DNA of 64,000 nucleotides from Algoriphagus machipongonensis (GCF_000166275.1 NZ_CM001023.1:3971001-4035000), one strand, 5' to 3'. Shown: positions 1 to 9,746, counted from the stretch's first letter. Translations and numbers: made by a program. The notes: generated by a model not told the origin, from the sequence alone.

Positions 1-843
1 CGGGTGATCCTCAAATCCTGGCCAGTACACTTTATCTACTTTAGGATGCGTCTTTAAATAAGCTGCAATGGTTTTGCCATTTTGGCTATGACGCTCCATT
101 CGCAAATGCAGGGTTTTGATGCCTCGAAGGACCAAGAAACAATCCTGAGGACCTGGTGTAGCACCGCAGGCATTCTGTATAAAGACCAGTTGGTCTGCAA
201 TTTCATCATCATTCAATACCAAGGCTCCCATCACCACATCAGAGTGCCCTCCCAAATATTTGGTTACAGAATGCATCACGATATCCGCTCCCTGATCCAA
301 AGGGTTTTGAAGGTAGGGGGAAGCAAAAGTGTTATCCACTGCAAGCAGGACTTTATGTGCTTTGGCCACTTTAGCCACTCCTGCCACATCTATGATATTC
401 ATCATTGGGTTAGTTGGAGTCTCTACCCAAATCATTTTTGTCTTTTCGTTGATATACTCGGTGATGGATTCTGGATCGCCCATGGGAACGAAGTGGAATT
501 TGATTCCATATCGCTCAAAAACCTTGGTAAACAGACGGTAGGTTCCACCATAAAGGTCATTGGTGGAAATAATCTCATCCCCTGGATTGAAGAGTTTCAC
601 CACGGCATCAATAGCACCTAAACCGGAGGAGAAGCAAATTCCATGTTTTCCATTTTCCAGCGCAGCCAGGTTATTCTGTAATGCAGTTCGGGTTGGGTTG
701 TGCGTTCGGGAGTACTCATACCCATTATGATCGCCTGGAGAGCGCTGCACATAAGTGGAAGTCTGATAAATCGGAGTCATAATGGCTCCGGTGCTTGGAT
801 CTGGCTCTACTCCTGCGTGGATGGCTTTGGTTCCAAATTTCAT
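1..843 (-). CDS. Cystathionine gamma-synthase/lyase family PLP enzyme (C-terminus cut by window edge)
   Basis: Reading the minus strand from the ATG at 843 gives 281 residues that run off the window. The start (MKFGTKAIHAG), the SSGLGAID and ETPTNPMMN stretches and the PLP-lysine motif SVTKYLGGHSD (Lys195) identify the Cys/Met-metabolism PLP family, cytosolic enzymes of trans-sulfuration. Full-length members have about 380 residues, so roughly 100 C-terminal residues are missing. Whether it makes cystathionine (synthase) or cleaves it (lyase) cannot be decided from this part; the family split is subtle. No SAM riboswitch was recognised in the 130 bases upstream. Confidence 0.93.
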   Translation of the reverse strand, partial: MKFGTKAIHAGVEPDPSTGAIMTPIYQTSTYVQRSPGDHNGYEYSRTHNPTRTALQNNLAALENGKHGICFSSGLGAIDAVVKLFNPGDEIISTNDLYGGTYRLFTKVFERYGIKFHFVPMGDPESITEYINEKTKMIWVETPTNPMMNIIDVAGVAKVAKAHKVLLAVDNTFASPYLQNPLDQGADIVMHSVTKYLGGHSDVVMGALVLNDDEIADQLVFIQNACGATPGPQDCFLVLRGIKTLHLRMERHSQNGKTIAAYLKTHPKVDKVYWPGFEDHP

Positions 844-973
844 ATCTATCTGGGGTTTTATTCTTTTTGAATCTTGTTAAAGGAATTTTTCCTTCCTAAT
901 AGGGTGTATTCGGGTTTCACTTGCTAAACTTGCAAGCGCTGGGAAGAATACTCTTTCCCAAAGCTGATCAAAG

Positions 974-1675
974 ATGACAAAAAAGGGCAGTATTTTCAAA
1001 ACAATTTCCTCCTACTTTGGACATCACCCTACGGGCATCCTAGCCTGGCTTTGGGTCACATGTATGCCATTTATCGGCTCTGCGATTTTTGCGGTGAACT
1101 ATGATTTCCTATCAAAATATAGCCTTAGCCAAGCCATAGATTTCTTAGTATATGTCATTATCGGAGCATTACTTATGGGATTGGCCTTGCTTCCCACCAC
1201 ATTGATCGCTTTAGCTTCAGGCTTTTATTTCGGTTGGGTTTCCCTACCTTTTTTAATTTTAGGTTACTCCTTGGCTTCCGTAATAGGTTATGGTATAGGT
1301 AAATTGATCAATACTGATCTCTCAGAAAAAGTCTTTAAGAAAAATCCCAAGTTCAAAGCAGAGGTTGAGGCACGAAAAGAAAAAGAAGGTTCCTTAGTGT
1401 TTTTTGTACGTATCAGTCCTGTCGTACCTTTTGCTATTTCCAATTTCCTTTTTGCTTCCCTAAAAGTCAGTATTGCAAAAGTGCTGATTTATGGAATTCC
1501 TGGGATGCTCACCCGAACTGTCATTGCATTCAGCTTGGGAGTAGCTGCAAGTTCCTATCTCGCCGCCAAAGAATCTCTAAACACTCCTCTTCAATGGGCA
1601 ATAGGATTGGGTCTATTGATAGTCGGAGTATGGGGGATTTATGGATATGTGAAAAAGAGTAAGCGACCTCAGTAA
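974..1675 (+). CDS. VTT-domain (DedA/TVP38/TMEM64-like) integral membrane protein
   Basis: 233 residues with about six hydrophobic segments. The central part, with FYFGWVSLPFLILGYSLASVIGYGIGK followed by RISPVVPFAISNFLFA, has the re-entrant-loop pattern of the VTT (SNARE-associated Golgi) domain: a glycine-rich GY.LG segment, then an arginine next to a proline-rich turn. Such proteins sit in the inner membrane; family members act in lipid scrambling or membrane homeostasis, but the substrate here is unknown. The C-terminus ends in a basic tail (YVKKSKRPQ). It is monocistronic and divergent from the trans-sulfuration gene. Family call strong, function inferred. Confidence 0.82.
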   Translation: MTKKGSIFKTISSYFGHHPTGILAWLWVTCMPFIGSAIFAVNYDFLSKYSLSQAIDFLVYVIIGALLMGLALLPTTLIALASGFYFGWVSLPFLILGYSLASVIGYGIGKLINTDLSEKVFKKNPKFKAEVEARKEKEGSLVFFVRISPVVPFAISNFLFASLKVSIAKVLIYGIPGMLTRTVIAFSLGVAASSYLAAKESLNTPLQWAIGLGLLIVGVWGIYGYVKKSKRPQ

Positions 1676-1867
1676 GCAGCTTGCCTACTGGAGGTAGGTT
1701 GCAGTAAGCAGTAATCAGTCATTCTAAATGTCAGCCTGAGCACTGGAGCGACAAAAGTCGCGTATATCGAAGGCATTATTGATGTCGGTCGCAGTAGGCA
1801 TCTTGAAGATTTTAAAATCTCTGCAAATCAAAACGTATTTGGGATCGCGAAAGGAGAAAGATAATCA
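1676..1867. other. Intergenic region with dispersed repeat
   Basis: No credible gene. It carries short copies of CAGTAAGCAG-type sequence just after the VTT gene and the dispersed 46-bp repeat described separately (1729-1774). The 77-residue reading frame that crosses this area runs into the palindromic repeat and has no protein-like features. Confidence 0.6.
1729..1774 (+). repeat. Dispersed intergenic repeat, copy 1
   Basis: TGTCAGCCTGAGCACTGGAG followed by a variable middle and CGTATATCGAAGGC. A second copy with the same two ends lies at 34263-34308, where the middle differs. Both are intergenic. It resembles the abundant TGTCAGGCTGAGC...TCGAAGGC intergenic repeats of Bacteroidota; its function is unknown. 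Confidence 0.7.
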
Positions 1868-2005
1868 CGCTTTAACGGTAAATTGTATGAGTAGTGGCAG
1901 ATTCCGTGGTACTTTCTTGTCAAACTACTATGTGGTTATAGTTGGCTACAAACTTTACTATTTGCCGTATTGCCTACCATTACTTATACAAAATGTTAGC
2001 AAACG
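1868..2005 (-). repeat. Long imperfect palindrome, attC-like, copy 1
   Basis: On the minus strand it follows the stop of the lipoprotein gene at 2039. It starts TTTGCTAACATTTTG and ends CATACAATTTACCGTTAAAG. The inner arms TGTATAAGTAATGGTAG and CTGCCACTACTCATACA pair over 17 positions, three of them G-T, giving one long hairpin about 130 bases across. A related copy (3161-3290) follows the paralogous gene. The AAC...GTT outer ends, size, single-strand foldability and 3'-of-gene position recall integron attC sites, but the boxes do not match the RYYYAAC/GTTRRRY consensus exactly and no integrase is present. Confidence 0.6.
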
Positions 2006-2038
2006 TTTCTAACTTGGTCTATTTGTGTAGACTATTAA

Positions 2039-3118
2039 TTATTTAACTGTTGGTAGTATATATTCACCATCGATGATAGATTGCCCGGGCATATATACAC
2101 GAAAGTTTATCCAAAATGTCTCTGTAGGAATGACCAATTGATTTTCTGAATTATCAAAATCCTCTTGAAAAACATATGTTATAGTGAATGATTTTCCATC
2201 AGGATTTAACTTGATATCCCTGTTACTAAGAGTAGAACCCATATCTGTTTTTAGGTACTGGTCATCACCATACACTGTAATAGAATAAAAGCCCAATTCA
2301 GGATTGACCATTTCAGGTACTGCATAGGTCACTTGATATTTGTTTCCTTTATTCACATCATACTTGCCCGTTAAATACACCGCATCTTTATCAGGTAAAA
2401 GTCCGGTGCCAATAGCAACACCTCTGTTGCGGTCTTCTAACGAAACCGGATTATCTATAGTGCCCATTGTGCCCATGATACCTTGCTGGTTGGCAATCTC
2501 AACATATTTCTGATGAATTTTATTGAACTCGTCCATGTTCCACTTAGTCGCCCTAAATGGTTTTGGTTGATATCCGTCTAAGTATTCAATTTTCAATTGA
2601 TTCTGGAATTCACTTGATTTTTTTACATCTTCAGGGTCTTTAGAATCTACCTGTGTTCTTACATTGGCTACAAAATAGTCACTAGTAACCGATGCCGGAA
2701 TAACATATCGTCCGGGTCCATAGAAAACTTTGTAAGTTACGTGATCGTGATTCCATATGTGCAATGACATATAACGTCCATCAGTTTCCGGTAGGGTAAT
2801 TGCTACATCACCACCTCCATCTAAAATGGAAAATGAATATTTCGTATCACGGTTCATCATCGGAGCAGGTTGCTTATCCAGCTCCATGATATCATAATGA
2901 TGATGCCAATTGGTGTTATTTGCTCCTTGCTCAAACTCTCTTTGCATGGCCATGTCTGCCATCGCCAATGCATAATTCTCTTCGTTTACACTAACGGTAG
3001 CTTGGTCATCTGTCATTTCTTTAACATCAGACAGTTTTTCAGTTTTGTTCTTTTTATTTGATGAATTACATCCGCTCAATAGCTGAGCTAAGATTGAAAA
3101 AAGGATTAAGATTCTCAT
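2039..3118 (-). CDS. DUF1254/DUF1214-type lipoprotein, paralogue A
   Basis: 359 residues with a lipoprotein signal (lipobox LLSGC, Cys17) and a low-complexity polar spacer, so probably a lipid-anchored envelope protein. The middle (YSFSILDGGGDVAITLPETD then YMSLHIWNHDH) and the C-terminal part (ELGFYSITVYGDDQYL, then KSFTITYVF) match the DUF1254-then-DUF1214 layout of proteins whose biochemical role is not established. It is paralogous to the gene at 3293, same length and strand, and each is followed by the same palindrome, as expected for a duplicated gene-plus-repeat unit. Domain names are from recognition of the pattern, not a search. Confidence 0.75.
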   Translation of the reverse strand: MRILILFSILAQLLSGCNSSNKKNKTEKLSDVKEMTDDQATVSVNEENYALAMADMAMQREFEQGANNTNWHHHYDIMELDKQPAPMMNRDTKYSFSILDGGGDVAITLPETDGRYMSLHIWNHDHVTYKVFYGPGRYVIPASVTSDYFVANVRTQVDSKDPEDVKKSSEFQNQLKIEYLDGYQPKPFRATKWNMDEFNKIHQKYVEIANQQGIMGTMGTIDNPVSLEDRNRGVAIGTGLLPDKDAVYLTGKYDVNKGNKYQVTYAVPEMVNPELGFYSITVYGDDQYLKTDMGSTLSNRDIKLNPDGKSFTITYVFQEDFDNSENQLVIPTETFWINFRVYMPGQSIIDGEYILPTVK

Positions 3119-3160
3119 AATTTCAAGTTTTAATGTATAAAATATTCAATTATTTTCTGT

Positions 3161-3290
3161 TTTGAAATGTATGAGTAGTGGCAGATTGTAGGCTTCTTCC
3201 CTGCCAAACCGCTTTGCAGTAAAAGTGGGCTACAAACCTTGATATTTAGCACTTTCCCTGCCATTACTTATTCAAAATGTTGGCAAGAGT
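3161..3290 (-). repeat. Long imperfect palindrome, attC-like, copy 2
   Basis: Begins right after the stop of the gene at 3293 on the minus strand. It shares CCAACATTTTGAATAAGTAA-type and AATCTGCCACTACTCATACA ends with copy 1, while the centre has diverged. Arms TGAATAAGTAATGGCAG and CTGCCACTACTCATACA pair with few mismatches. Conserved arms with a variable centre is the pattern seen in attC sites. Confidence 0.6.
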
Positions 3291-3292
3291 TT

Positions 3293-4372
3293 TTATTCTT
3301 CTAACAATTCAAATTTTATGGTTTCGGTAGCAGTTTTCATATAGTCCAAAATTGCTTCTTTACTTTCTGGACGATAAAGCCTTATTAGAATTGCCCATCC
3401 ATCAACTACGTCGATATTGTTTTTAGCATCAGGACAGTTGAAATGGAAGGTGTAGGTGCCATCTGCATTTGCTTCAGCCATTCTGTTGTTTAGCGCAAAG
3501 TTGTCAGTAGCAATCCACCCTTCTTTATTATAAGTAGTAACAGAGAAGAATCCTCCTTTATCAAATTGTATAGGTGGAACGGGGAGTGTTAAGGAGGCAC
3601 ATTTTCCTTCTTGAATTTCATTACTTGGTTGAATCGTATTAAGATATGCAGCATGTTCTACCGGCAGACCAAAAATGCCAACAGCAGAAGCTATTAAAAA
3701 TTGTAATGAGTCAACTTCTTCTTTGGAGCCGAAATAAAACTCCGGTTTATTTGCTTCAGCCATTCTGCCTTTCAATCTTACTCTTGTTTCGTCCAAAGTT
3801 TTTGTATCAAATCCTTTGGCTTGGTAAGGTTTACTTGAGTTGGCTAAAATCTGAACTTTGTTTTGGTGTTCATGTGCTTCTGCATAACCCAATGAGTCTA
3901 GGGTTCGAACACCTGTTCTCATATTAAGGAATATGTGATTTCCAAGAGCTACATCTTTTGTAGTAAAGGTTTTGGATTCGCCAGGATAAACGACTCCAAT
4001 AGTGTACTCATTTTCATCAATAACCTGAATGACAGAATAGACATCCCAATCAGGATTGACCAACGTCGCACCTTCGGAAATATCTACTACTGCGTGAGAA
4101 TACATGACGTCTTGATTCTCTCTAACTACGAATTGATTGTCTTTATCTGACATTTTTCTGGAATGCCTGAAAGTGTTTACCTCATATTCTTTAGAGTGAT
4201 TGACCATGTATAAGTCGGTCTCTGCGATGGTAAAGTTGATTTCATCCACCAAAATTTTACCGTCTTCCGTGTATTCTTTTGCATAGGCTGGTTTTTCATT
4301 TTCTTTTGTTTTCTTCCCGCTATTGCAGGAAAGTAGAGCTAAACCAATTAAGGCAATTGCTAATTTTTTCAT
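3293..4372 (-). CDS. DUF1254/DUF1214-type lipoprotein, paralogue B
   Basis: 359 residues. The signal MKKLAIALIGLALLSCNSG has a clear lipobox (LLSC, Cys16). The layout matches paralogue A: an N-terminal segment with QDVMYSHAVVDISEGATLVN then VYSVIQVIDEN, and a C-terminal GGFFSVTTYNKEGWI then TYTFHFNC. Periplasmic or outer-membrane lipoprotein of unknown role. The two copies are only moderately similar, so the duplication is old. The genes lie tandem on the minus strand separated by the palindrome at 3161-3290. Confidence 0.75.
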   Translation of the reverse strand: MKKLAIALIGLALLSCNSGKKTKENEKPAYAKEYTEDGKILVDEINFTIAETDLYMVNHSKEYEVNTFRHSRKMSDKDNQFVVRENQDVMYSHAVVDISEGATLVNPDWDVYSVIQVIDENEYTIGVVYPGESKTFTTKDVALGNHIFLNMRTGVRTLDSLGYAEAHEHQNKVQILANSSKPYQAKGFDTKTLDETRVRLKGRMAEANKPEFYFGSKEEVDSLQFLIASAVGIFGLPVEHAAYLNTIQPSNEIQEGKCASLTLPVPPIQFDKGGFFSVTTYNKEGWIATDNFALNNRMAEANADGTYTFHFNCPDAKNNIDVVDGWAILIRLYRPESKEAILDYMKTATETIKFELLEE

Positions 4373-4721
4373 CGTAATAATCTTTTAATGAATAACTGTA
4401 ATTAATTACTTCGGGTAAAGCAAAATCACCATCAAGCACAGATTTTTCCCGTCAGTATATTCTTGTTGTTTAATTTAATTCTGACTAATGGTAAAATTAC
4501 TAAATCCTAAAAAATTGTATATGAGAATTATACGGATTTATAGAAAGTGGGAGAAATTCAATAGCTCTTGTAGGAATTGATACCTTTTCTTCATCAAATT
4601 CGGGCGGGCTAGTGTGGGGAATGTTTGCCAACTTATTTATTGTCACTACAAAACCATCTTTATTTTCCTGATTCGGGTAAATAGTTACTGTTTTCTCTGC
4701 TATTATTTTTTTTCTTCTCAA
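4373..4721. other. Intergenic region with an in-frame post-stop reading frame
   Basis: 349 bases between the lipoprotein genes and porU2. On the minus strand the porU2 frame stays open for 73 codons after its TAG (4721 down to 4500), with no ATG or GTG; the first codon is TTG. The peptide looks moderately protein-like but has no recognised domain. The rest is AT-rich with no clear terminator. Confidence 0.4.
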
Positions 4722-7700
4722 CTATCGTAACAAATACATCTTTCCATAACCTTTCTTAAAGGCCTTGTCACCGGCAGTAGGTCGATGCTCCATAAACTGC
4801 CCATCTTTTCTAACTAGAACGCGGTAGATATAAACCCCATTTGCTAGTTGATCACCGAATTCATCTTTCCCATCCCAGGCATATTCTGTGATATTATTTC
4901 CGATTCTTAAAGGTCCCAGTTCGTTTTGCAAAATCTCCCGAACCACCTTTCCAGTCACAGTCATAATCTGAATCTTGATTTCGTCGGGTACCTCAGCACC
5001 TGTTACTGTAAACACAAAGCGAACGCTCGTACTAAATGGATTAGGATAGGGATAGAAATTAGTAATCTGGGACTCATTGATCACCTCAAAACTTATTTCA
5101 TAGGGCTCCTCGGAATCCGCATTTGCCACCCTCAGGGTGTACATCCCATCTTCTAAAGGTCCAGGCAAAAAGGAAACTTTAAAGCGGGCATCTTCAGAAG
5201 CTGGAGACCAATTGAGATTAGGATCAGAAAAATTCACTCGCTTGTACTCACAGCTCTCACAGTTTTGCTTGAGGAAAATATCCAAGCCCACAGTATCCTT
5301 TTTATAAAGTAGCGTTTGATCATTGATCAACTGGGCTGTCACCATTACAGTTGGAGAAACGATATCTCCATCCATAATGTAAATACCATCAAAATTCACA
5401 TCCAATACAGAGCTACTTTCATCAGCCTCCACCAAAACATAGGGACCAAAGTCCACCTGATTATTCCTAAAAGTCTGCTCCTGCTGAATCCTTGGATTGG
5501 CAAAGACTTCCAGTTCGTTTACTCCTCCCTTTCCTATAGAGCTAAAATCAATGGCAAATTCGAAAGACTCTCCTGCTTTGAGCGCAGGGAATTTTTTGGA
5601 GAATTCCTCCACCTTTTTAGAAGCTACGTTTGTCCACTTCCAGTTTACCTGAATGGAATCCAAGAAATTGTATTTAGAAATATTTTTAAAGCTCATTCCA
5701 ATACTGGTCTGCTCCCCTTCCCTCAAATTGATTTGTTCCTGGGATGTATTCACCGTCAAAGCTCCCTCTGGAACGCCAGAATAATTCACCTGCCACCTAT
5801 CGAGTTGAGCCGGAGCTGTGGAGTTTGGGTCATTCATTCTATATCTCAGCCTCAAATAAGGATAGGTTTCTGCATCAATGAAATCCAAGGCTATTTCCTC
5901 TTCATAAGTGTTTTCCAAGATCAGCTCTTCGCTTCCGTCATTTTTGACACCCAATACATCGAAATAGGTGAATTCCTCTTCGTTGATCCAAGTTCTTGCA
6001 TTGACATTTTGAAAAAATCGTTCCCAATTAGAAGCCGGACCTACTCTAGGAGTAATGATCATGCCTTGTGTGAAATAACCTTCCAGATCGGTCTTAAAGG
6101 ATAGGGTCTGTTGATTTGGAGGAAATTCCTGATTTGATTTACCGATGATCTCCATCGCCTCTCCAGGATTCATTCCTTTCTGCCCATACAGAATATAAGG
6201 GTCACCAGTTTGTAAATTTCTTAGTGTAGCTTCATTAGCTCCAAACTCTTTGAGCAAAGCATAAGCTTCATCTGGCCAAGCATCAAAAGTTACATTTCCA
6301 ACAGAAAAAATCACTACAAAATCTCCTTCTTTGACGCCTTTCACATATTGCTCCAAGACGGTTTGACCTGGTGTAGTTATCCAAGAATTCTGAATACTCT
6401 GAATCACCTGAGGAACTCTACCACAAGCTCGCGAATCAAGAATATCGAAACCCGGAACCGGAATAGCGAGGTAAGGCATCAGGCTTTTTTGATCAAAAGC
6501 CACCAAGCCCAACGAACCGTTCGGGCAGAGTCTGCTATTCGCATTATTAACATTATCGATAATCTGAGGCACCTGATCCAGATAAAACTGGGTATTTCTA
6601 AAACTCAAGGTATCCACACCTGCACCGACGGTAAACACCTCAAAACCCAACTTCTTATCCACGTATTTAAAGGCGTTCCGCTGTGGGTTCACCTCCAGGT
6701 TTTCCAATTGATTTTCTTCCAACTGGGAAATCGTTCTTTGTGTCCATCCTGATGGGCCATTGGGTATCAAGGAAAAACTGGATTGGGTCCAGGCATCATT
6801 TTCTCCCGCCTGTGGTTCCTGAAATTTACTTCTCCAGAAATAGGTTGCAGAATCCCCTGAGCTCATCAAACTCACAGGCCAATCGACCAAACCACTAGTG
6901 GTAATACGAATCTCTTTTCTAAAGGCCGAATTGAAGTTGGATGTGGAGTCTAACTGCAGGATGATTGTCCTTTCCTCATTGGTTTTGCCCGGAATCTGAG
7001 AGACTAAATTGACATCAGTTTCAGAGACTATTCCATAGTTTAATGGATATAAATTCATCGTTCCGCTCAAAGGAATAAACTCTGTCACAGAAATAGAATT
7101 ATTGGTGTAAGTCAGTTCAGGAATTGACCTGGCTTTGTTTACTTCCAGCGTAAAAACATTGTCACCAGCTGCGTTGATCCCAATGTTTGGTACAGAAAAA
7201 ACCAGCGTATCCTTTCTCGATACATAAGGAATTTCAATGGCATCGTAAGAAAATTCGGTCCCGTCAGGAAGCTTTCTTTTAATTTGATAGGTTACAGAAT
7301 CCGTATTGACAATCCCGATATTTCTCAAAACAAAAGTCAGCTTGATACTATCCGAAAGTGCATTGAGTGGATCCTCATTAAAGCTTTCGAAGAAAACCTC
7401 GGTCTCATCCAGAGAATAATCCGCTTTGTCCGCGGGGAACATACGAACGCCAGGGTCTCCCAAAAGCACCATTTGCTCCATATGTGAATAACTCAAAGGC
7501 GAGGTTCCATAGCGATTTACAAAATCAATCTCGCCAAGCTGCTTTACCTCTCCTACTGTCTTATAAATACTGCTGCTATCAGCAAAAGCTGTGGAATAGA
7601 AAGAATCAGAATATCGATTTAGGATGACATCTACTCCAATTGCGGTATTTGCCATCACATTGGAAGCGCCTTTCTCCGGAGTAATCACCCAGTCCTCACT

Positions 7701-9746
7701 TTGGGTGTACACGGTTCCATATGCATTTCCATAATCACAGCCATTGAAAAGCATCACAGGATACTTTCCTCTGTTTTGATAATTTAGTGTAGGGTCTGAG
7801 GCAAATCCGATTTCAATATCGATCACAGTCGGCGAACCATGACCAAAAAAAGTCACTAATGATCTACCCTCATTAAGATCCCCGGTGATATCAATCAATT
7901 CCACTGTAGAGTTCGACCTCTTTCTGTAGGTGGTTACATTTCCTCCCAAGTACAGTCCTTCAGCGATGGTTTTATAATTATTGAGAAAGTTGAAATAACG
8001 GTTGAGCTCAAATTCAGAAACCCCGCCACTCAGGTGAATCAACTCTTTTTGCCAAGGTTCGCTGACACCCACAGCATCTTTTTCTATGGCTTTACTAAGG
8101 TAATCGGCCAGGTGCTGGGAATTCTTTGCCGGAATTCTTCCCACTGCCATCGCAGGAACCAGGGGCTGACTTGGATCCAGCCCAACCACAAAATTATTAT
8201 CGGCTGTAGGATATCCCCCGGGAGGCACTAAGTTTTGAAAAGAAAAAGCAGATGGATTATTTCTGTAAAAATAGTTGACGCCATTTTGCCTAGCTGTGGA
8301 ATACATTGTCAATGACCTTCCCGCCAAAAGTAAATGAGTAGGCTGATGTGCAGGGTAATAGGTTCTCAAAAACTCAAACAAAGCCGTTGGCCCCTCTTCT
8401 CCATAGCCATATTGATCATAGATCTCTTCCATAAAAATGGTAAGAGTTTTATATCCCCCTCCCAAAGGAGAAGCTCTATGTTCGGCATAGGATTGTAATG
8501 GATTTTGAAATTGATCCGCAGGAATCTCCAAGGCATGATGCCCCACCAAAATATAGTCTGCTTCCTGTGAAAGGTAATTCTTAAAATTCACCGTTTTCAT
8601 TCTTTCTACAGGAATCAAAGAAGCTTCACTTTGAACCCAAACCTTACTGCTATCGCCTACTATCGCTCCTTGGAAACTCAACTCTCCCCCCGATTGTAAA
8701 AGCTCAACTTTCTCAGGCTGGTAGTAATCAGAAATCTCCAACGCCTCATAGTTTCCAGTCACCTGAGGAATCTTTATTTGCTGATTTCCTGGAGGCAGAA
8801 TAAATAGCTCGGTATCAAACTCTCCATTGACAACATTCTCTTGGTATACAATTTTGGCGTATGCAATAGACTGATTATCCGCTCCTTCTGTCCCGATTGA
8901 TTCCAGAGTAATCACCAAAGATCCATCTGGATTAAAATCACTCATGTTGAGCGGAATTGTCAATTGGGGATACTCATAACCATAGTAATTTTGGGTCTGT
9001 ATCACTCGTTGGGAATTGGCATTTGGACCTGCAGAAATACGAGCAACGTGATTATGTAAAGATCTTCCTACTAGCCCAATTTCCAGTTGAGCAGTTCCTG
9101 AATTTCTTGGGCTTCCCAAACCAGAAAATGTCACCTGTCTTGAATCTCCTTTTCTAATTAAAGTACTCATCCAGCCCTGCCCTTGATCATATGATGAAAG
9201 TCGAAAATCAAATGCATAACCTACACCCAGAGAATACTGCTCTCCAAAAACCTCCAGCTTTTCAGAAGCATAGGAATTAACAATGGGTTGATTGGCCTGG
9301 GGAGCATTTCGTTGATTCATCCTCATTCCTTGTTGACCTAATGAGACTGTCAGGAAAAAAGCTGTGGTATCAGAATGGGTGTTAAAATATGGGTTGGGAA
9401 GTTTATCAAACTTGGTGTAAAGTAAACTATCTAAAGTCCCGTCATTTCTTATTCCATAAAAATCAATGTAATCGCTTGGATCTAGCTTCCCATCATCTTC
9501 CCCTGAAATATAAATTGCTACCTCTTTGCCCCTGTGGAATAGCTGAATATTTCGGGGATCAAGGTTATTAATATCAATACCTGAGGCTGTTAAAACATCA
9601 GGTGAAATTCTATAAATCCCATCTTTTGCGGTAGGTATTTTATAATAAGTTTGATCGTAAGAATACCAAGCTACTTGCTGAGCAAAAGCTTCTGAGGAAA
9701 GAAGCAACAATAATATTGGGAGAATATGAATCAGTGCTTTTTTCAT
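4722..9746 (-). CDS. porU2: Type IX secretion C25-family sortase-like protein, PorU2 type
   Basis: 1674 residues with an N-terminal signal (cleavage near AFAQ). A gingipain/C25 cysteine peptidase fold covers about residues 390-770, with the catalytic pair in FFGHGSP (His636) and FNGCDYGN (Cys670). Immunoglobulin-like, CARDB-type repeats follow, and the end holds an FlgD/CHU-type beta domain (YPYPNPFSTSVRF...WDGKDEFGDQLANGVYIYRV). In type IX secretion, PorU removes the C-terminal signal of cargo at the cell surface and attaches it to a lipid. Being much longer than PorU (about 1100-1300) and paired with a PorV-like protein fits the variant called PorU2. Its ATG overlaps the stop of the upstream gene (ATGA), so the two are translationally coupled. 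Confidence 0.88.
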   Translation of the reverse strand: MKKALIHILPILLLLLSSEAFAQQVAWYSYDQTYYKIPTAKDGIYRISPDVLTASGIDINNLDPRNIQLFHRGKEVAIYISGEDDGKLDPSDYIDFYGIRNDGTLDSLLYTKFDKLPNPYFNTHSDTTAFFLTVSLGQQGMRMNQRNAPQANQPIVNSYASEKLEVFGEQYSLGVGYAFDFRLSSYDQGQGWMSTLIRKGDSRQVTFSGLGSPRNSGTAQLEIGLVGRSLHNHVARISAGPNANSQRVIQTQNYYGYEYPQLTIPLNMSDFNPDGSLVITLESIGTEGADNQSIAYAKIVYQENVVNGEFDTELFILPPGNQQIKIPQVTGNYEALEISDYYQPEKVELLQSGGELSFQGAIVGDSSKVWVQSEASLIPVERMKTVNFKNYLSQEADYILVGHHALEIPADQFQNPLQSYAEHRASPLGGGYKTLTIFMEEIYDQYGYGEEGPTALFEFLRTYYPAHQPTHLLLAGRSLTMYSTARQNGVNYFYRNNPSAFSFQNLVPPGGYPTADNNFVVGLDPSQPLVPAMAVGRIPAKNSQHLADYLSKAIEKDAVGVSEPWQKELIHLSGGVSEFELNRYFNFLNNYKTIAEGLYLGGNVTTYRKRSNSTVELIDITGDLNEGRSLVTFFGHGSPTVIDIEIGFASDPTLNYQNRGKYPVMLFNGCDYGNAYGTVYTQSEDWVITPEKGASNVMANTAIGVDVILNRYSDSFYSTAFADSSSIYKTVGEVKQLGEIDFVNRYGTSPLSYSHMEQMVLLGDPGVRMFPADKADYSLDETEVFFESFNEDPLNALSDSIKLTFVLRNIGIVNTDSVTYQIKRKLPDGTEFSYDAIEIPYVSRKDTLVFSVPNIGINAAGDNVFTLEVNKARSIPELTYTNNSISVTEFIPLSGTMNLYPLNYGIVSETDVNLVSQIPGKTNEERTIILQLDSTSNFNSAFRKEIRITTSGLVDWPVSLMSSGDSATYFWRSKFQEPQAGENDAWTQSSFSLIPNGPSGWTQRTISQLEENQLENLEVNPQRNAFKYVDKKLGFEVFTVGAGVDTLSFRNTQFYLDQVPQIIDNVNNANSRLCPNGSLGLVAFDQKSLMPYLAIPVPGFDILDSRACGRVPQVIQSIQNSWITTPGQTVLEQYVKGVKEGDFVVIFSVGNVTFDAWPDEAYALLKEFGANEATLRNLQTGDPYILYGQKGMNPGEAMEIIGKSNQEFPPNQQTLSFKTDLEGYFTQGMIITPRVGPASNWERFFQNVNARTWINEEEFTYFDVLGVKNDGSEELILENTYEEEIALDFIDAETYPYLRLRYRMNDPNSTAPAQLDRWQVNYSGVPEGALTVNTSQEQINLREGEQTSIGMSFKNISKYNFLDSIQVNWKWTNVASKKVEEFSKKFPALKAGESFEFAIDFSSIGKGGVNELEVFANPRIQQEQTFRNNQVDFGPYVLVEADESSSVLDVNFDGIYIMDGDIVSPTVMVTAQLINDQTLLYKKDTVGLDIFLKQNCESCEYKRVNFSDPNLNWSPASEDARFKVSFLPGPLEDGMYTLRVANADSEEPYEISFEVINESQITNFYPYPNPFSTSVRFVFTVTGAEVPDEIKIQIMTVTGKVVREILQNELGPLRIGNNITEYAWDGKDEFGDQLANGVYIYRVLVRKDGQFMEHRPTAGDKAFKKGYGKMYLLR

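Noticed and set aside
82..621. Plus-strand open frames at 82-621 and 329-541
   Set aside because: They are antisense to the trans-sulfuration enzyme, which is clearly real on the minus strand.
1779..2012. 77-residue plus-strand ORF
   Set aside because: It runs through the palindromic repeat, has no signal, motif or protein-like composition.
5316..6104. Long plus-strand ORF of 262 residues inside porU2
   Set aside because: Antisense shadow of a long, certain gene; composition (His, Ile, Phe rich) is that of a shadow.
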